A stretch of DNA of 64,000 nt. Source: Peribacillus loiseleuriae (lineage in GTDB: Bacteria; Bacillota; Bacilli; Bacillales; DSM-1321). The notes below the pieces were generated by a model, which did no database searches, was not told where the DNA came from, and was given only the letters and a program-made list of their open reading frames with translations. Within the stretch, counting starts at the first letter, position 1, and each line of letters starts with the position of its first letter. Made by a program: the position numbers and the translations under genes. The DNA is taken from assembly GCF_001183985.1 (NCBI RefSeq), contig NZ_LFZW01000001.1, forward strand, positions 4,307,621-4,371,620. The letters run 5' to 3'. Below, piece by piece: positions 10,150 through 19,616 of this stretch.

Positions 10150-10250
10150 CGTTTACAGCCTCCTGCTTGTTTGATAGTTATATCATAACGTCTCAAGTTT
10201 AAAGATTATGAAAAAGAATCTTAGAATTCCCTTAGAAAAGAATTTTTTTT

Positions 10251-10392
10251 ATAAAGTGAAACTTCAATCAGTGGGGGTTTCTTCATCTCCACTGATTGTT
10301 CGTCCCTTTCTACTAAACCTCTGCTCATTTATCGGCAAGTTTCACTGTATCTCACCAATCGGGCTTTTACGTGCAGTTATCCCCCATCTATC
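10251..10392 (+). repeat. Family C hairpin element, copy 1 (3' end missing)
   Basis: Begins ATAAAGTGAAACTTCAATCA and forms the hairpin AATCAGTGG...CCACTGATT. It continues through GTTTCACTGTATCTCACCAA and TCGGGCTTTTACG to CAGTTATCCCCC, matching the full copy at 44077-44345 except for a deletion of the middle part. The conserved right end (CCCGTTAATGCGGGATAAA type) is not present. An open frame across 10208-10459 is not a gene. Confidence 0.75.
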
Positions 10393-10548
10393 ATTCATAG
10401 TTTTTATTATCAATGGTCTAATAGTTGCCATACTGCTACTGAAGAACATCTTTATATAAAATCAATGAAGTTATAGATTGAGAAACCATACCATCTGCAG
10501 ACCCTTAAAACAAAAGAATTTAACAGAAAGAGTATTTTTCTTTATCGC

Positions 10549-10578
10549 AAAAAAAGTGTAGCAAAACGCTACACTTTT
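10549..10578 (-). terminator. Terminator after the YkoI-like PepSY gene
   Basis: Arms AAAAGTGTAGC (10552-10562) and GCTACACTTTT (10568-10578) form a strong stem that overlaps the stop codon. On the minus strand it is followed by a run of seven T residues. This separates the two PepSY genes into different transcription units. Confidence 0.85.
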
Positions 10579-11200
10579 AATCATCCTTATCCTTATCATT
10601 GTGCGTATCAACTGAAATGGACTCAATTTTCCCAGAGTAAGGATTAATTATAACTTCTGCTTTCTTGTTCTCCGATTGCTTGATTTCAACTTCGTAAACA
10701 AGCTGGCCATCTTCTTCCCCTAATTCGACTTCATGAATCGTTCCATGAAATTTATTTAAAGCGATCTCTATCGCTTGATCCATTGTAATTTGAACCGCAT
10801 CGCTTGAAAAAGGACTTGTTTGATTGTTTTTATTTGATTTAGCTATTGGTGCCTGCTGATTTATTTTTGGTGTTGCAGGTTCTTGTGCTACAGGCGTTTG
10901 CTCTGTAGGAATTTGTGAAGTCGATTGTTTTACCATTGCAAGTACTTCACCTGTCTGTCCATTGACAATTACCTGATATGGAATCTGATCTTTTAGCAAT
11001 TTAACGGAATAATTGAGCTTATCCTTTTCTTGAAAAACACTAATATTCTCAATTGTTCCTCCATATTTCTGTTGGATCATCTGACTGACATTCTCTTCTG
11101 GAAGGATAGAACTCGGAGTAGTAAATGCTTCTTTAACACCGTACCAGCCACCTAAACCAATGATTAGAATGAAGGATATTATCAATGCGATCTTCTTCAT
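10577..11200 (-). CDS. PepSY-domain protein (YkoI-like)
   Basis: A 207-residue protein with an N-terminal membrane segment (KKIALIISFILIIGLGGWYG), two PepSY units (about 30-90 and 140-200) and a Pro/Gln/Thr-rich linker between them. The ATG at 11200 is preceded by AGGTGAAAGA; an upstream in-frame start adds 13 residues before the signal segment and is unlikely. The gene follows the histidine kinase gene by 77 bases in the same direction. Known YkoI-type proteins accompany such two-component systems, so an extracytoplasmic sensing or modulating role is inferred. It ends in a strong terminator. Confidence 0.85.
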   Translation of the reverse strand: MKKIALIISFILIIGLGGWYGVKEAFTTPSSILPEENVSQMIQQKYGGTIENISVFQEKDKLNYSVKLLKDQIPYQVIVNGQTGEVLAMVKQSTSQIPTEQTPVAQEPATPKINQQAPIAKSNKNNQTSPFSSDAVQITMDQAIEIALNKFHGTIHEVELGEEDGQLVYEVEIKQSENKKAEVIINPYSGKIESISVDTHNDKDKDD

Positions 11201-11277
11201 TCTTTCACCTCCACATGTTATTGAAACATAGTGTAGCATAGCATTCTTAGAGAAGTCTGAGAATCCCCTTAAAAAAT

Positions 11278-12627
11278 TTAAAGTGGTAATTCAATTGTGA
11301 CTGTTGTACCTTGTCCTTCTTCACTATCCATATGAATCTTCCCGTTATGAGCAGCGACAATTCTTGTTGCAATAGGCAATCCCAATCCTGTTCCGCCTGT
11401 TTCTCTCGTCCTTGCTTTATCTACTCGAAAAAATCGTTCATATACATGTGCTAGATTTTCTTTCGGAATCCCAATACCATAATCCCTAATAGCGATGAAT
11501 AAGGAAGAAGCACGGCGAGTAATCGTAATGTCAATGGATTTTTCGCTATATTTAATTGCATTATCTACTAAAATATAGAGTAACTGTTTGACCTTTTTTT
11601 CATCTGCACGAATGATCGGATTATTTGTTTGTACATCAATCGAAATCGTTCTCTTAAAGGCAAACTGTAGATGCTTTGCTGTATCACTGCAGACTAAACT
11701 TATATCCACTTCCTCTATATGCATCTCCCATTGTTCATCGCCTTTAGCAAGGAGTAACATTTGTTCCGTTAGCTGCTTCATTCGAATGGCCTCGGAATGA
11801 ATGGCTTCGATTGCTTCTTCCAAAATATCAGGGCGCTTCATTCCCCAACGCTTTAACATATTGGCATAACTTTCTACAACAGTAAGTGGCGTTTTTAATT
11901 CATGGGAGGCATCTGATACGAATTGCTCCTGTTTTTTATAATTTTCCTCCAATAAATCCATCATATTGTTAAATGTATTCGCCATTTTATCTAGTTCGTC
12001 ATTTGACTTTGTATCACGTTTGATTTTTTTGAAAGTCCGTGATGCCTGAATCTCTTCCATTGTCTGAATAAGTGATTTAATCGGCCGTAAGATGACTTGA
12101 CTTAATACACGACCACCCAAGATAGTTGGGATTAAAATAACAAGGGAAGCGACAAATAAAATGAATTTTAAAATTTGTAAAGAATCCTCAACATCTTCTA
12201 ATGGCTCCGTCACTTCAAGTGACACGACATCGCCATTTGTCCAAATAATCGGTGAGTGTGAAACGGCGTATAAATGATTACCAAAGTTTTCTACGGTCGT
12301 TTGTTCAAATGACTTGTACGAATATGGCAGAGTATTCAGTTCAGTTTGGTCTCTAATAACGATAAGCAACGGTTTACCTTTTGGAGGAAGTATACGAACC
12401 ATTCCATTAGGAGGTAAATACGCTCGTAATAAAGTGGCTGGATTACTCGCTGGATTACTTGCTGGTTTTAATCCCTCTACAATATTTTTACTTTCTACTT
12501 GAAGCCGTTCAATGGCGTTATCAGTCATCGTTTTTTTAAAAATAAAATAAACCGAGCTATTAGCAACGACCAAAAGAATAAAAATTAAAAGGGTTGATGT
12601 AAAAACAATTTTCGTTTGTAACTTCAT
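11278..12627 (-). CDS. Membrane sensor histidine kinase (YkoH/ArlS-like)
   Basis: A 449-residue sensor kinase. Transmembrane segments lie near residues 8-30 and 150-172, with an extracellular loop between them, then HAMP (about 173-230). The dimerisation/phosphoacceptor motif SDASHELKTPL carries the histidine at about 242. The catalytic domain has N (LYILVDNAIKYS), G1 (RDYGIGIP) and G2 (GGTGLGL) boxes. The start lies 3 bases beyond the response-regulator stop, so the pair is co-translated. The extracellular domain has a small tandem repeat (SNPASNPA) encoded by near-identical 12-base units, which could vary in length. The ligand is unknown. Confidence 0.93.
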   Translation of the reverse strand: MKLQTKIVFTSTLLIFILLVVANSSVYFIFKKTMTDNAIERLQVESKNIVEGLKPASNPASNPATLLRAYLPPNGMVRILPPKGKPLLIVIRDQTELNTLPYSYKSFEQTTVENFGNHLYAVSHSPIIWTNGDVVSLEVTEPLEDVEDSLQILKFILFVASLVILIPTILGGRVLSQVILRPIKSLIQTMEEIQASRTFKKIKRDTKSNDELDKMANTFNNMMDLLEENYKKQEQFVSDASHELKTPLTVVESYANMLKRWGMKRPDILEEAIEAIHSEAIRMKQLTEQMLLLAKGDEQWEMHIEEVDISLVCSDTAKHLQFAFKRTISIDVQTNNPIIRADEKKVKQLLYILVDNAIKYSEKSIDITITRRASSLFIAIRDYGIGIPKENLAHVYERFFRVDKARTRETGGTGLGLPIATRIVAAHNGKIHMDSEEGQGTTVTIELPL

Positions 12628-12630
12628 ATA

Positions 12631-13320
12631 TTATTCCTTTAGCATATATCCAACACCACGAACTGTGTGAATATAAGGAGTTAGAAATGGTGTGTCAATC
12701 TTCTTTCGTAAATACCGAATGTATACATAGACAACATTGGAATCACCGAAATAATCAAATCCCCATACATTCGTTAACAATTGATCAAATGTTAAAACTT
12801 GATTCTGATTTTCCATTAAATACATTAGTAAATCATATTCTTTAGGCGTCAACTCAATTGATTGATTCTCTCGTCGCACTTCACGCGTCTTTGGGTCTAT
12901 CGTTAAATCGCCAATTTTAAGAGAGGACGAAGTCATGTCTTCTGGTGATGCTGATGGAAGACGTAGCCATACGCGAATACGCGCAAGTAATTCTTCAATT
13001 TCAAATGGCTTTGTAATGTAATCATTGGCACCTAAATCTAATCCACTTACTTTATCGGGCAGTGCATCACGTGCCGTTAATAGAATAATGGGCATTTGGT
13101 CATCCGTTGAACGAATACGCCTTAACACTTCGAGTCCATTTAATTCAGGTAACATCACATCTAATAAAAGAAGGTCCCATTTCTCTTGTTGAAACATATT
13201 GAACCCTTCTAACCCTGTACGCGCTGTTCCTGTTTCATATCCTTCATACTCAAGTTCTAATTGAATGAGACGGGCAATTTTACTTTCATCTTCGACGATC
13301 AATACCTTCCCTTTACTCAT
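12631..13320 (-). CDS. OmpR-family response regulator (YkoG/ArlR-like)
   Basis: A 229-residue regulator. The receiver domain (1-120) has the acidic pair VEDES, phosphoacceptor aspartate in LLLDVMLPELNG, the switch threonine in LLTARD and the lysine in ITKPF. A winged-helix DNA-binding domain follows (about 135-228, ending in VRGVGYMLKE). The ATG at 13320 has an AAGGAGG ribosome binding site eight bases upstream; an upstream frame to 13371 is ignored. It is the first gene of a unit with the histidine kinase and a PepSY gene. Confidence 0.95.
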   Translation of the reverse strand: MSKGKVLIVEDESKIARLIQLELEYEGYETGTARTGLEGFNMFQQEKWDLLLLDVMLPELNGLEVLRRIRSTDDQMPIILLTARDALPDKVSGLDLGANDYITKPFEIEELLARIRVWLRLPSASPEDMTSSSLKIGDLTIDPKTREVRRENQSIELTPKEYDLLMYLMENQNQVLTFDQLLTNVWGFDYFGDSNVVYVYIRYLRKKIDTPFLTPYIHTVRGVGYMLKE

Positions 13321-13512
13321 TGATATCCTCCTTGCGCTCAAAAGGTTTGTATGGTTGAAAAATAATTCCAATCGTTGTAATACCTTTGATCATTAGTATT
13401 TCTTAATGAATCATGAATTATTAACTGAAACATAGATAGGTAAAGGAACTTACCAAGATTCACCTTAAGAATCGTGACGAATTTTTGATAAATGAATTAG
13501 ACATTTTTTGTA

Positions 13513-13636
13513 GAAAAGGAGCGGGGCTTCGCAAAATTAGCTCCGCACCACCACCTTCATAAGGTGATACAATTTGAGAACCTGAACCTTTTTTATCGCT
13601 GGGCTTTAGGTCAGATACTCATGGATGTGTTCTGTG
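13513..13636 (+). repeat. Family A structured element, copy 1
   Basis: Shares GCGGGGCTTCGCAAAAT, CACCACCACCTTCATAAGG, TGATACAA and GAGAACCTGAAC with the copy at 14307-14434. Pairs GGAGC / GCTCC, CACCTT / AAGGTG and an outer AGAAAAGG / CCTTTTTT stem can form. See the finding on compensatory changes. Confidence 0.75.
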
Positions 13637-13698
13637 TTAAAATGTGAAGTATAACATAGAGACTGGAAAGTTACATGAGAAATATGGAGGAAATCGTG

Positions 13699-14115
13699 AT
13701 GAAAACAAGGTTTGAAACGATTGAAGAGTTTTGGGTGACAGGCTATAAATACGTGGGTTCTACGGCTGAAATCCCACAAATATGGGACAAGTTGAATGCG
13801 ACATTAACGACCGAGAACATTTCTGTTGAAACGTTTTATGGTGTCTGCGTAGATTTTGATCGTGAAGGGAAACTCCACTATATTGCAGGCATCCAAGATT
13901 TAGCAGAAGGTTCTGATAGGGAAAAAGTGAAAATAGAGGCGGGACGCTATATCGTTGCTACAGTGGAGGGCGGCATTCCAGGAATCAAACCCACATTCCA
14001 AGCTTTGCATGAGAGATCAGATATCCAATTTAGATTTTCACCCAACTTTGAGAAGTATATTTATCCAGTAGGAGCAACAGAAGATGTGATTGAGGTTTGG
14101 ATGCCGATTGAATAG
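13699..14115 (+). CDS. GyrI-like / AraC effector-binding domain protein
   Basis: A 138-residue stand-alone effector-binding domain of the GyrI/SOUL superfamily (also the C-terminal ligand-binding part of BmrR and Rob). The fold is suggested by the order of segments: FWVTGYKYVG at the first strand, IPQIWDKLN helix, YGVCVDFDREGKLHYIAGIQ, then AGRYIVATVEGG and the final VIEVWMPIE strand. No DNA-binding domain is attached. The ATG at 13699 is preceded by GGAGG at eight bases; an earlier in-frame ATG at 13675 contains that site. Such proteins may hydrolyse or sequester small cytotoxic compounds or inhibit gyrase; its ligand here is unknown. Confidence 0.8.
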   Translation: MKTRFETIEEFWVTGYKYVGSTAEIPQIWDKLNATLTTENISVETFYGVCVDFDREGKLHYIAGIQDLAEGSDREKVKIEAGRYIVATVEGGIPGIKPTFQALHERSDIQFRFSPNFEKYIYPVGATEDVIEVWMPIE

Positions 14116-14306
14116 TCTTGTCAATTTTATGAAACCGATACGCACTATAAGATAAAAATCTCATCTTATTTATATCTTCATTCTTAATTAGCTACCAGAT
14201 GATAACCTTCACACTTTAAATCCAAGGTTATCACTTTATGAAAAAACGCTTAAAACATTCCTTTAGAAAGCATTCCGTTCACTTCTATTACGGGATACTT
14301 TTTTCT

Positions 14307-14434
14307 GTGAAAAAGGGGCGGGGCTTCGCAAAATCCGCTTCCCACCACCACCTTCATAAGGTGATACAATGTGAGAACCTGAACTTTTTTCATCGTTTTA
14401 GTTTTAGAGCAGATGCTCATGGATGTTTTTTATG
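14307..14434 (+). repeat. Family A structured element, copy 2
   Basis: Second copy, same orientation, on the other side of the GyrI-like gene. Possible stems are GGGGCGG / CCGCTTCC, CACCTT / AAGGTG, TGAAAAA / TTTTTTCA and GAGCA / TGCTC. The copy ends near TATGCCCC. A spurious frame at 14238-14459 crosses it. Confidence 0.75.
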
Positions 14435-14480
14435 CCCCCTTAAGAAAAACCAGCACTGATGATTTAATCATATAAAAAAC

Positions 14481-14528
14481 AAAAAAAACGACTCACCCAG
14501 ACTAATTACGGTCTGAAAGTGAGTCAGT
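14481..14528 (-). terminator. Terminator of leuS
   Basis: Arms ACTCACCCAGAC (14491-14502) and GTCTGAAAGTGAGT (14511-14524) pair with a small bulge. The minus strand continues into eight T residues. It lies six bases beyond the leuS stop. Confidence 0.85.
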
Positions 14529-14534
14529 TTTTAC

Positions 14535-16949
14535 TTAATTCGCAACGATATTAACAAGTTTACCCGGTACCGCAATGACTTTACGTACAGTTTTTCCATC
14601 GATTTGTTCTTTAATTGCGTCTTCGCCCATGGCGATTTCTTCTAGTTTTTCTTTCGTTGTGTCTGTTGGCACCATTAGTTTTGCTTTTACTTTGCCGTTA
14701 ATTTGGATCACGATTTCGACTTCGTTATCAATCATTTTTGCTTCGTCATAAGCGGGCCATGTGCCGTATGTGATTGTTTCTGTATGCCCTAGTCTTTCCC
14801 AAAGCTCTTCAGCGATATGTGGTGCAACCGGTGATAACATTTTCACGAAGCCATCAATATATGGTCTCGGAAGTGTGTCCGCTTTGTATGCATCATTAAT
14901 GAAGACCATTAATTGTGAAATAGCTGTGTTGAATTTCAAATCCTCGTAGTTTTCCGTAACTTTCTTCACCGTTTGATGATACACTTTCTCAAGCTTACCG
15001 CTGTCATCTGTATCGACAATTTTGTCGGTGATTGTGTCGTCATCATTAACAAGCAAACGCCAAATACGATCAAGGAAACGACGGGCGCCATCAAGTCCAT
15101 TCTCAGACCAAGCAATCGATGATTCCAAAGGTCCCATAAACATTTCATATAGACGGAGTGTATCAGCACCGTGGCTATCGACGATATCATCTGGGTTTAC
15201 TACGTTTCCTTTTGATTTACTCATTTTTTCGTTATTTTCTCCAAGAATCATTCCTTGGTTGAAAAGGTTTTGGAACGGTTCAGATGTTGGAACAACACCA
15301 ATGTCGTACAAGAATTTATGCCAGAAACGAGCGTATAATAAGTGAAGGACCGCATGCTCGGCTCCACCAATATACATATCGACTGGCATCCATTCTTTTA
15401 ATTTTTCTGGATCAGCAATCGCTTCTGTATTGTTTGGATCGATATAACGTAGGAAGTACCAGCTGCTACCTGCCCATTGTGGCATCGTGTTTGTTTCACG
15501 ACGACCTTTTCTGCCATTTTCATCGGTTACATTCACCCAATCATGGATGTTTGCAAGTGGTGATTCACCTGTACCGGATGGCTTAATGTCTGTCGTTTTC
15601 GGTAAAAGAACCGGAAGCTCAGATTCTTTTACCGCTTCAGTTGTACCATCTTCCCAATGGATGATCGGAATCGGTTCTCCCCAGTAACGTTGACGGCTAA
15701 ATAACCAGTCACGAAGACGGAATGTTACTTTCTTCGTACCGATTTCTTTATCCTCCAACCACTTAATCATCGTGGAAATACCGTCTTCTTTATTCAAGCC
15801 GTTTAGGAATTCAGAATTCACATGCGGACCATCACCTGTGTACGGTTCTTTCGTCACGTTCCCACCCGCTACGACTTCTTTAATTGGCAAGTCGAATTTA
15901 ACTGCGAATTCATAGTCACGCTCATCATGAGCCGGTACTGCCATAATAGCACCTGTTCCATAGCTCATTAATACATAATCTGCAATCCAGATTGGCATTT
16001 TTTCACCATTAACGGGGTTAATTGCATAAGCACCTGTAAAGGCACCTGTTTTGTCCTTTGCTAACTCAGTACGTTCAAGGTCGGTTTTATTTTTCACTTC
16101 TGAGATATATTGTTCAACTGCAGCTTTTTGCTCAGGCGTAGTAATCGTATCAACAAACGGATGCTCCGGTGATAAGACTGCATAGGTTGCACCGAAAAGA
16201 GTATCCGGACGAGTCGTGAAGACTGTAAACGTATCATCATGACCGTCAATATTAAATGTCACTTCAGCTCCTTTGGAACGGCCGATCCAGTTGCGCTGCA
16301 TATCTTTAATATTTTCTGGCCAATCGACCGTTTCAAGATCGTCAAGTAATCGGTCTGCATAGGCTGTGATTTTTAAGACCCATTGCCTCATCGGGCGGCG
16401 TTCAACTGGATGTCCTCCACGTTCACTTAATCCGTCAATGACTTCTTCATTCGCCAATACCGTGCCAAGCGCCGGACACCAGTTTACCGCTACTTCGTCA
16501 ATGTACGCCAATCCTTTTTCAAAAAGCTTCGTAAAAATCCATTGTGTCCATTTATAATAGTCTGGGTCTGTTGTATTAATTTCACGATCCCAATCGTAAG
16601 AAAAACCTAATGCCTTAATTTGGCGGCGGAATGTGTTGATGTTATGCTCCGTGAATTCTGCCGGGTCATTCCCTGTATCAAGTGCATACTGCTCTGCCGG
16701 GAGACCAAATGCATCCCAACCGATTGGATGAAGCACATTATAGCCTTGCATCCGTTTCATCCGTGCTAAAATATCGCTCGCTGTGTAGCCTTCTGGGTGA
16801 CCAACATGAAGACCTGCCCCAGATGGATACGGGAACATATCAAGCGAGTAAAATTTCCGTTTGCCGGTTTCTTCACCCGTTTTAAACGTTTTATTTTCTT
16901 CCCAATACTTTTGCCACTTCTTCTCAATCGACCTATGTTTAAAACTCAT
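14535..16949 (-). CDS. leuS: Leucyl-tRNA synthetase
   Basis: An 804-residue class I aminoacyl-tRNA synthetase that charges tRNA-Leu. The HIGH-type motif [16 protein letters not shown] is at residues 41-56 and the KMSKS motif is intact in [16 protein letters not shown]. The CP1 editing domain ([19 protein letters not shown]) and the anticodon-binding and C-terminal domains are present; length fits bacterial LeuRS. The ATG is preceded by GAGGAGG. Transcription is controlled by a leucine T-box leader at 17012-17255. The gene is monocistronic, with a terminator directly after it. Confidence 0.98.
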   Translation of the reverse strand: MSFKHRSIEKKWQKYWEENKTFKTGEETGKRKFYSLDMFPYPSGAGLHVGHPEGYTASDILARMKRMQGYNVLHPIGWDAFGLPAEQYALDTGNDPAEFTEHNINTFRRQIKALGFSYDWDREINTTDPDYYKWTQWIFTKLFEKGLAYIDEVAVNWCPALGTVLANEEVIDGLSERGGHPVERRPMRQWVLKITAYADRLLDDLETVDWPENIKDMQRNWIGRSKGAEVTFNIDGHDDTFTVFTTRPDTLFGATYAVLSPEHPFVDTITTPEQKAAVEQYISEVKNKTDLERTELAKDKTGAFTGAYAINPVNGEKMPIWIADYVLMSYGTGAIMAVPAHDERDYEFAVKFDLPIKEVVAGGNVTKEPYTGDGPHVNSEFLNGLNKEDGISTMIKWLEDKEIGTKKVTFRLRDWLFSRQRYWGEPIPIIHWEDGTTEAVKESELPVLLPKTTDIKPSGTGESPLANIHDWVNVTDENGRKGRRETNTMPQWAGSSWYFLRYIDPNNTEAIADPEKLKEWMPVDMYIGGAEHAVLHLLYARFWHKFLYDIGVVPTSEPFQNLFNQGMILGENNEKMSKSKGNVVNPDDIVDSHGADTLRLYEMFMGPLESSIAWSENGLDGARRFLDRIWRLLVNDDDTITDKIVDTDDSGKLEKVYHQTVKKVTENYEDLKFNTAISQLMVFINDAYKADTLPRPYIDGFVKMLSPVAPHIAEELWERLGHTETITYGTWPAYDEAKMIDNEVEIVIQINGKVKAKLMVPTDTTKEKLEEIAMGEDAIKEQIDGKTVRKVIAVPGKLVNIVAN

Positions 16950-17011
16950 TGTGTTTCCTCCTCATTTTTAAAAAAACCTCATCGGTCCTCAATTTCATAA
17001 TAAAAGTCCAT

Positions 17012-17255
17012 AAAAAAAACCCTCATCCCTATAAAAAGGGACGAGAGGATTATGTATCTAATCGACCCGCGGTACCACCCAAATTGGCGACTTGTAACCA
17101 TCGCCCCGCTCCAAATCCGTAACGTGGATGAACGTCAGGCATTACTAATCCTTCATGCCTGAAACTCAAAAGGCGAGTTCGCGATCACTCCTGGTTGACT
17201 TGCACCATCCGTCAACTCTCTACACAGGTTCTAATCGGTACTACTCCTCATCACT
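17012..17255 (-). promoter_or_regulatory. T-box riboswitch leader of leuS with CUC specifier
   Basis: Minus-strand leader with the diagnostic T-box sequence GGGTGGTACCGCGGGTCG (17063-17080), which pairs with the free acceptor end of uncharged tRNA. The specifier triplet CTC (Leu) can be placed at 17175-17177 in the context GAACTCGCC. The intrinsic terminator arms lie at 17037-17048 and 17020-17030, followed by eight T residues at 17019-17012. Uncharged tRNA-Leu would stabilise the antiterminator and switch on leuS. The 5' boundary is approximate. Confidence 0.93.
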
Positions 17256-17376
17256 GTCTATATTAGAATATTTAGTTATATAGTCATTCTAGTGAATTTC
17301 TATAGGAAAAGCAAGCGCTCATTCCTATTATGATCATGTTTTTCTTTATATATGCATGTCATATGGAAAATGTTCC

Positions 17377-18579
17377 TTATTTCAGGGGAACAATTGCGCC
17401 TTTTCCTTCATTTACTTTTTTTTGCATTTTATCAAACACGAAGACAGTTCCAATCCCTAATACGACAAATATGGTTAATACAGCAAACATCATATCCATT
17501 CCTTTCGTATCAACGAGGAATCCTCCTAGCAGCGGTCCAATCATTCGACCACCTGTAGCCGTACTGTTGACAATCCCTTGATAAAGACCCACTTTCCCTT
17601 TTGTCGCAATCTCACCTGCTACAGCAGGAACCGCTGGCCAAACGAACATTTCACCAATTGTTAATATCACCATAGCCGTCATAAATCCAGCAAAGCTGCT
17701 TGACCTAGCTGCCACTGCAAACGAAAGAATGAAAATGATCATGCCGACAATTAGCTGTACTTTCAATGTTTTCGCAAACCATTTAATAACAAGTGCCAAG
17801 AGCGGCTGCGCAAGTACAATAAACGCACCGTTGACTGTCCACAGCAAACTGTACTGCTTGAGTGAAATCCCTATTTCCTGTGTATATGCTGCAATTGTGG
17901 ACTGCCATTGAACATAGCCAATCCAACACAAGAAATAGCCAAGACATAAAACAAGCAACGGAATGAGCATTTTATTAGAAGTGGTTTTCGATTGTTTTTC
18001 GTGAAGGATGGACGTTTGTGACGCTGCATCCCCTTGAATCCCTCTAAAACCAATCCATGCAACTAGGAAAAATAATACGTACATCACAGTATTGGCAATA
18101 AAGACATATTCAAAAGAATAAGAAGCAATTACACCGCCAAGAGCTGAACCTACTGCAACACCAAAGTTTTGGGCAACATAGACAGCATTAAATGATTTTC
18201 TACCGCCTTCCTTCCAAACGGTACCAGCCATTGCGAAAATAGCTGGAAACACGATACCTGTCCCAAATCCTGAAATCGTTAAAAAGATCACGTATGGCAG
18301 AAATTCATGATTCCAAGCCATTCCAATCGAAGACAATAATGTTATAATCACGCCAGCCATCGCAGTCCGGTACCCGCCAATCTTATCAAACAGTCCACCA
18401 CCACAAAGATTGCCGACAACACTTGCAAGGGCATTCGCAAGCAAGATAAGCCCTGCCATCGATAGCGTTTTTCCTAAATGATCATGAAGATAGATTGTAT
18501 TTAAAGGCCATAAAAACGAAGAAGCAGTCACATTCAGGGTCATTCCAATAATTAAAACCCATAAAGCACGCGGCATCAT
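17377..18579 (-). CDS. MFS transporter (YttB-like)
   Basis: A 400-residue major-facilitator protein with about twelve hydrophobic segments. The N-terminal MFS motif A-like loop GGGLFDKIGGYRTAMAG follows TM2, and GRMIGPLLGGFLVD resembles the drug/sugar porter motif of the C-terminal half. Two adjacent ATGs open the frame; AGGTG lies seven bases before the second (18576), which may be the real start. The protein resembles B. subtilis YttB, which I recall as lying near leuS there too, with substrate unknown. It is transcribed toward leuS but separated from it by the T-box leader. Confidence 0.85.
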   Translation of the reverse strand: MMPRALWVLIIGMTLNVTASSFLWPLNTIYLHDHLGKTLSMAGLILLANALASVVGNLCGGGLFDKIGGYRTAMAGVIITLLSSIGMAWNHEFLPYVIFLTISGFGTGIVFPAIFAMAGTVWKEGGRKSFNAVYVAQNFGVAVGSALGGVIASYSFEYVFIANTVMYVLFFLVAWIGFRGIQGDAASQTSILHEKQSKTTSNKMLIPLLVLCLGYFLCWIGYVQWQSTIAAYTQEIGISLKQYSLLWTVNGAFIVLAQPLLALVIKWFAKTLKVQLIVGMIIFILSFAVAARSSSFAGFMTAMVILTIGEMFVWPAVPAVAGEIATKGKVGLYQGIVNSTATGGRMIGPLLGGFLVDTKGMDMMFAVLTIFVVLGIGTVFVFDKMQKKVNEGKGAIVPLK

Positions 18580-18745
18580 TATGCACCTGATTTCTATATA
18601 TATTTCAACAACTACCCTAGTTTAGAGGTTTTCTTCGGGGCGCGCAATACTTTTTTAGGTGGATGTACATTTACATAATTGACTGTTAATTCGGCTAAGT
18701 TGCTCCTTCTTTCTTCAATTTATTGGCACTTACTTACCTCCTTGC

Positions 18746-18860
18746 AATAAAGTGAAACTTCCATCAGCGGGGGGTTTCCTCATCCCCCACCTATCTTCTT
18801 TTGCATACTCAGAATCTTGAGATGGGGGTCTTACTGTCCGTTAAGAGTGGGTCAAATTAA
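18746..18860 (+). repeat. Family C hairpin element, copy 2 (internally deleted)
   Basis: Begins GCAATAAAGTGAAACTTCCA with hairpin segments GGGGGG and CCCCCA. It then jumps to the right-end stem ATCCCCCACCT ... AGATGGGGGT and TTACTGTCCGTTAA. The middle part of the full element is missing. It occupies most of the interval between the MFS and shikimate kinase genes (18580-18978), together with a stretch at 18610-18740 in which I see nothing. Confidence 0.65.
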
Positions 18861-18978
18861 AATTATTCAAGATTCTCAAAATACAGTGTTATCCATTAAA
18901 CAAATCCTTTACAATAGTGACATGTAGTTTTGTCGAACAATGATCTAAAAAAGGAAGAGTTGAAATGAGGGCAGTGGA

Positions 18979-19533
18979 ATGAATCTTAACAATAGTAGAC
19001 TTAGAGAAAAAAGCATTGTGTTGATTGGGTTTATGGGCGTTGGTAAAACAACGATCGGTGAAATGGTTGCTAAGAAATTGTATCGGGATTTTATTGATAT
19101 AGATCAAGAAATTGAAAAAGAATACAACATGGCAACTTCTGAAATTTTCCAAAATATTGGCGAAAAAGCATTTCGTGAAAAAGAGAAAAATGTAATCAGC
19201 GCATTCAGTAAACAAAGCCTGAAAATCATCTCTGTAGGTGGAGGGGCTTTTTTACAAGAAGAGATACGAAAAGTTTGTTTAGAACATTGTATTGTGATTT
19301 ATCTAGACTTATCTTGGGAATCGTGGAAGGAAAGAATCAGCCTGATCATCGATAGTCGTCCAGTATTGCAAGGGCGTTCAATTGAAGAAATTGAAGAGCT
19401 TTTCTATTCTAGGAAACCAATCTATTCGCTGCACAATTCCAAGGTAGAAACAGACAATCTTGAGGCTTGCGAAGTTGCCGATTATATTGTCGATTCATTA
19501 AAATTAGCCTGGGATCTTCATGAACCACAGTAA
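18979..19533 (+). CDS. aroK: Shikimate kinase
   Basis: A 184-residue P-loop kinase that phosphorylates shikimate at O3 in chorismate synthesis. The Walker A motif GFMGVGKTT is at residues 17-25. The substrate-binding aspartates in DFIDIDQEIE, the arginine in AFREKEK, the glycine triplet in SVGGGAF and the lid region SRPVLQGRS are all visible. The ATG at 18979 has a GAGGGCAG ribosome binding site. The gene stands alone, converging on the YtzC gene across a bidirectional terminator. Confidence 0.93.
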   Translation: MNLNNSRLREKSIVLIGFMGVGKTTIGEMVAKKLYRDFIDIDQEIEKEYNMATSEIFQNIGEKAFREKEKNVISAFSKQSLKIISVGGGAFLQEEIRKVCLEHCIVIYLDLSWESWKERISLIIDSRPVLQGRSIEEIEELFYSRKPIYSLHNSKVETDNLEACEVADYIVDSLKLAWDLHEPQ

Positions 19534-19607
19534 AAAAAGACTCAGAAAGAGGTCTGACTGCCACTACTTATTGTGGGTCGGACCTCTTTCGTTTTGAGTC
19601 AGCCTTG
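19532..19607. terminator. Bidirectional terminator between aroK and the YtzC gene
   Basis: Long hairpin with arms GACTCA / TGAGTC, AAAGAGGTC / GACCTCTTT between 19539 and 19600. An A-run at 19532-19538 provides T residues for the minus-strand gene, and a TTTCGTTTT stretch lies inside the right arm. It resembles family B elements in its GGTCTGAC / GTCGGACC core but lacks their outer arms. Confidence 0.75.
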
Positions 19608-19616
19608 TCTCATATT

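Noticed and set aside
10208-10459. 83-codon plus-strand frame as a gene
   Set aside because: It lies across a family C element and has no ribosome binding site.
14238-14459. 73-codon plus-strand frame as a gene
   Set aside because: It overlaps family A copy 2 almost completely and its composition is that of the repeat.
15022-15586. Two frames of about 100 codons opposite leuS
   Set aside because: Both are reverse-strand shadows of the well-conserved leuS coding sequence.
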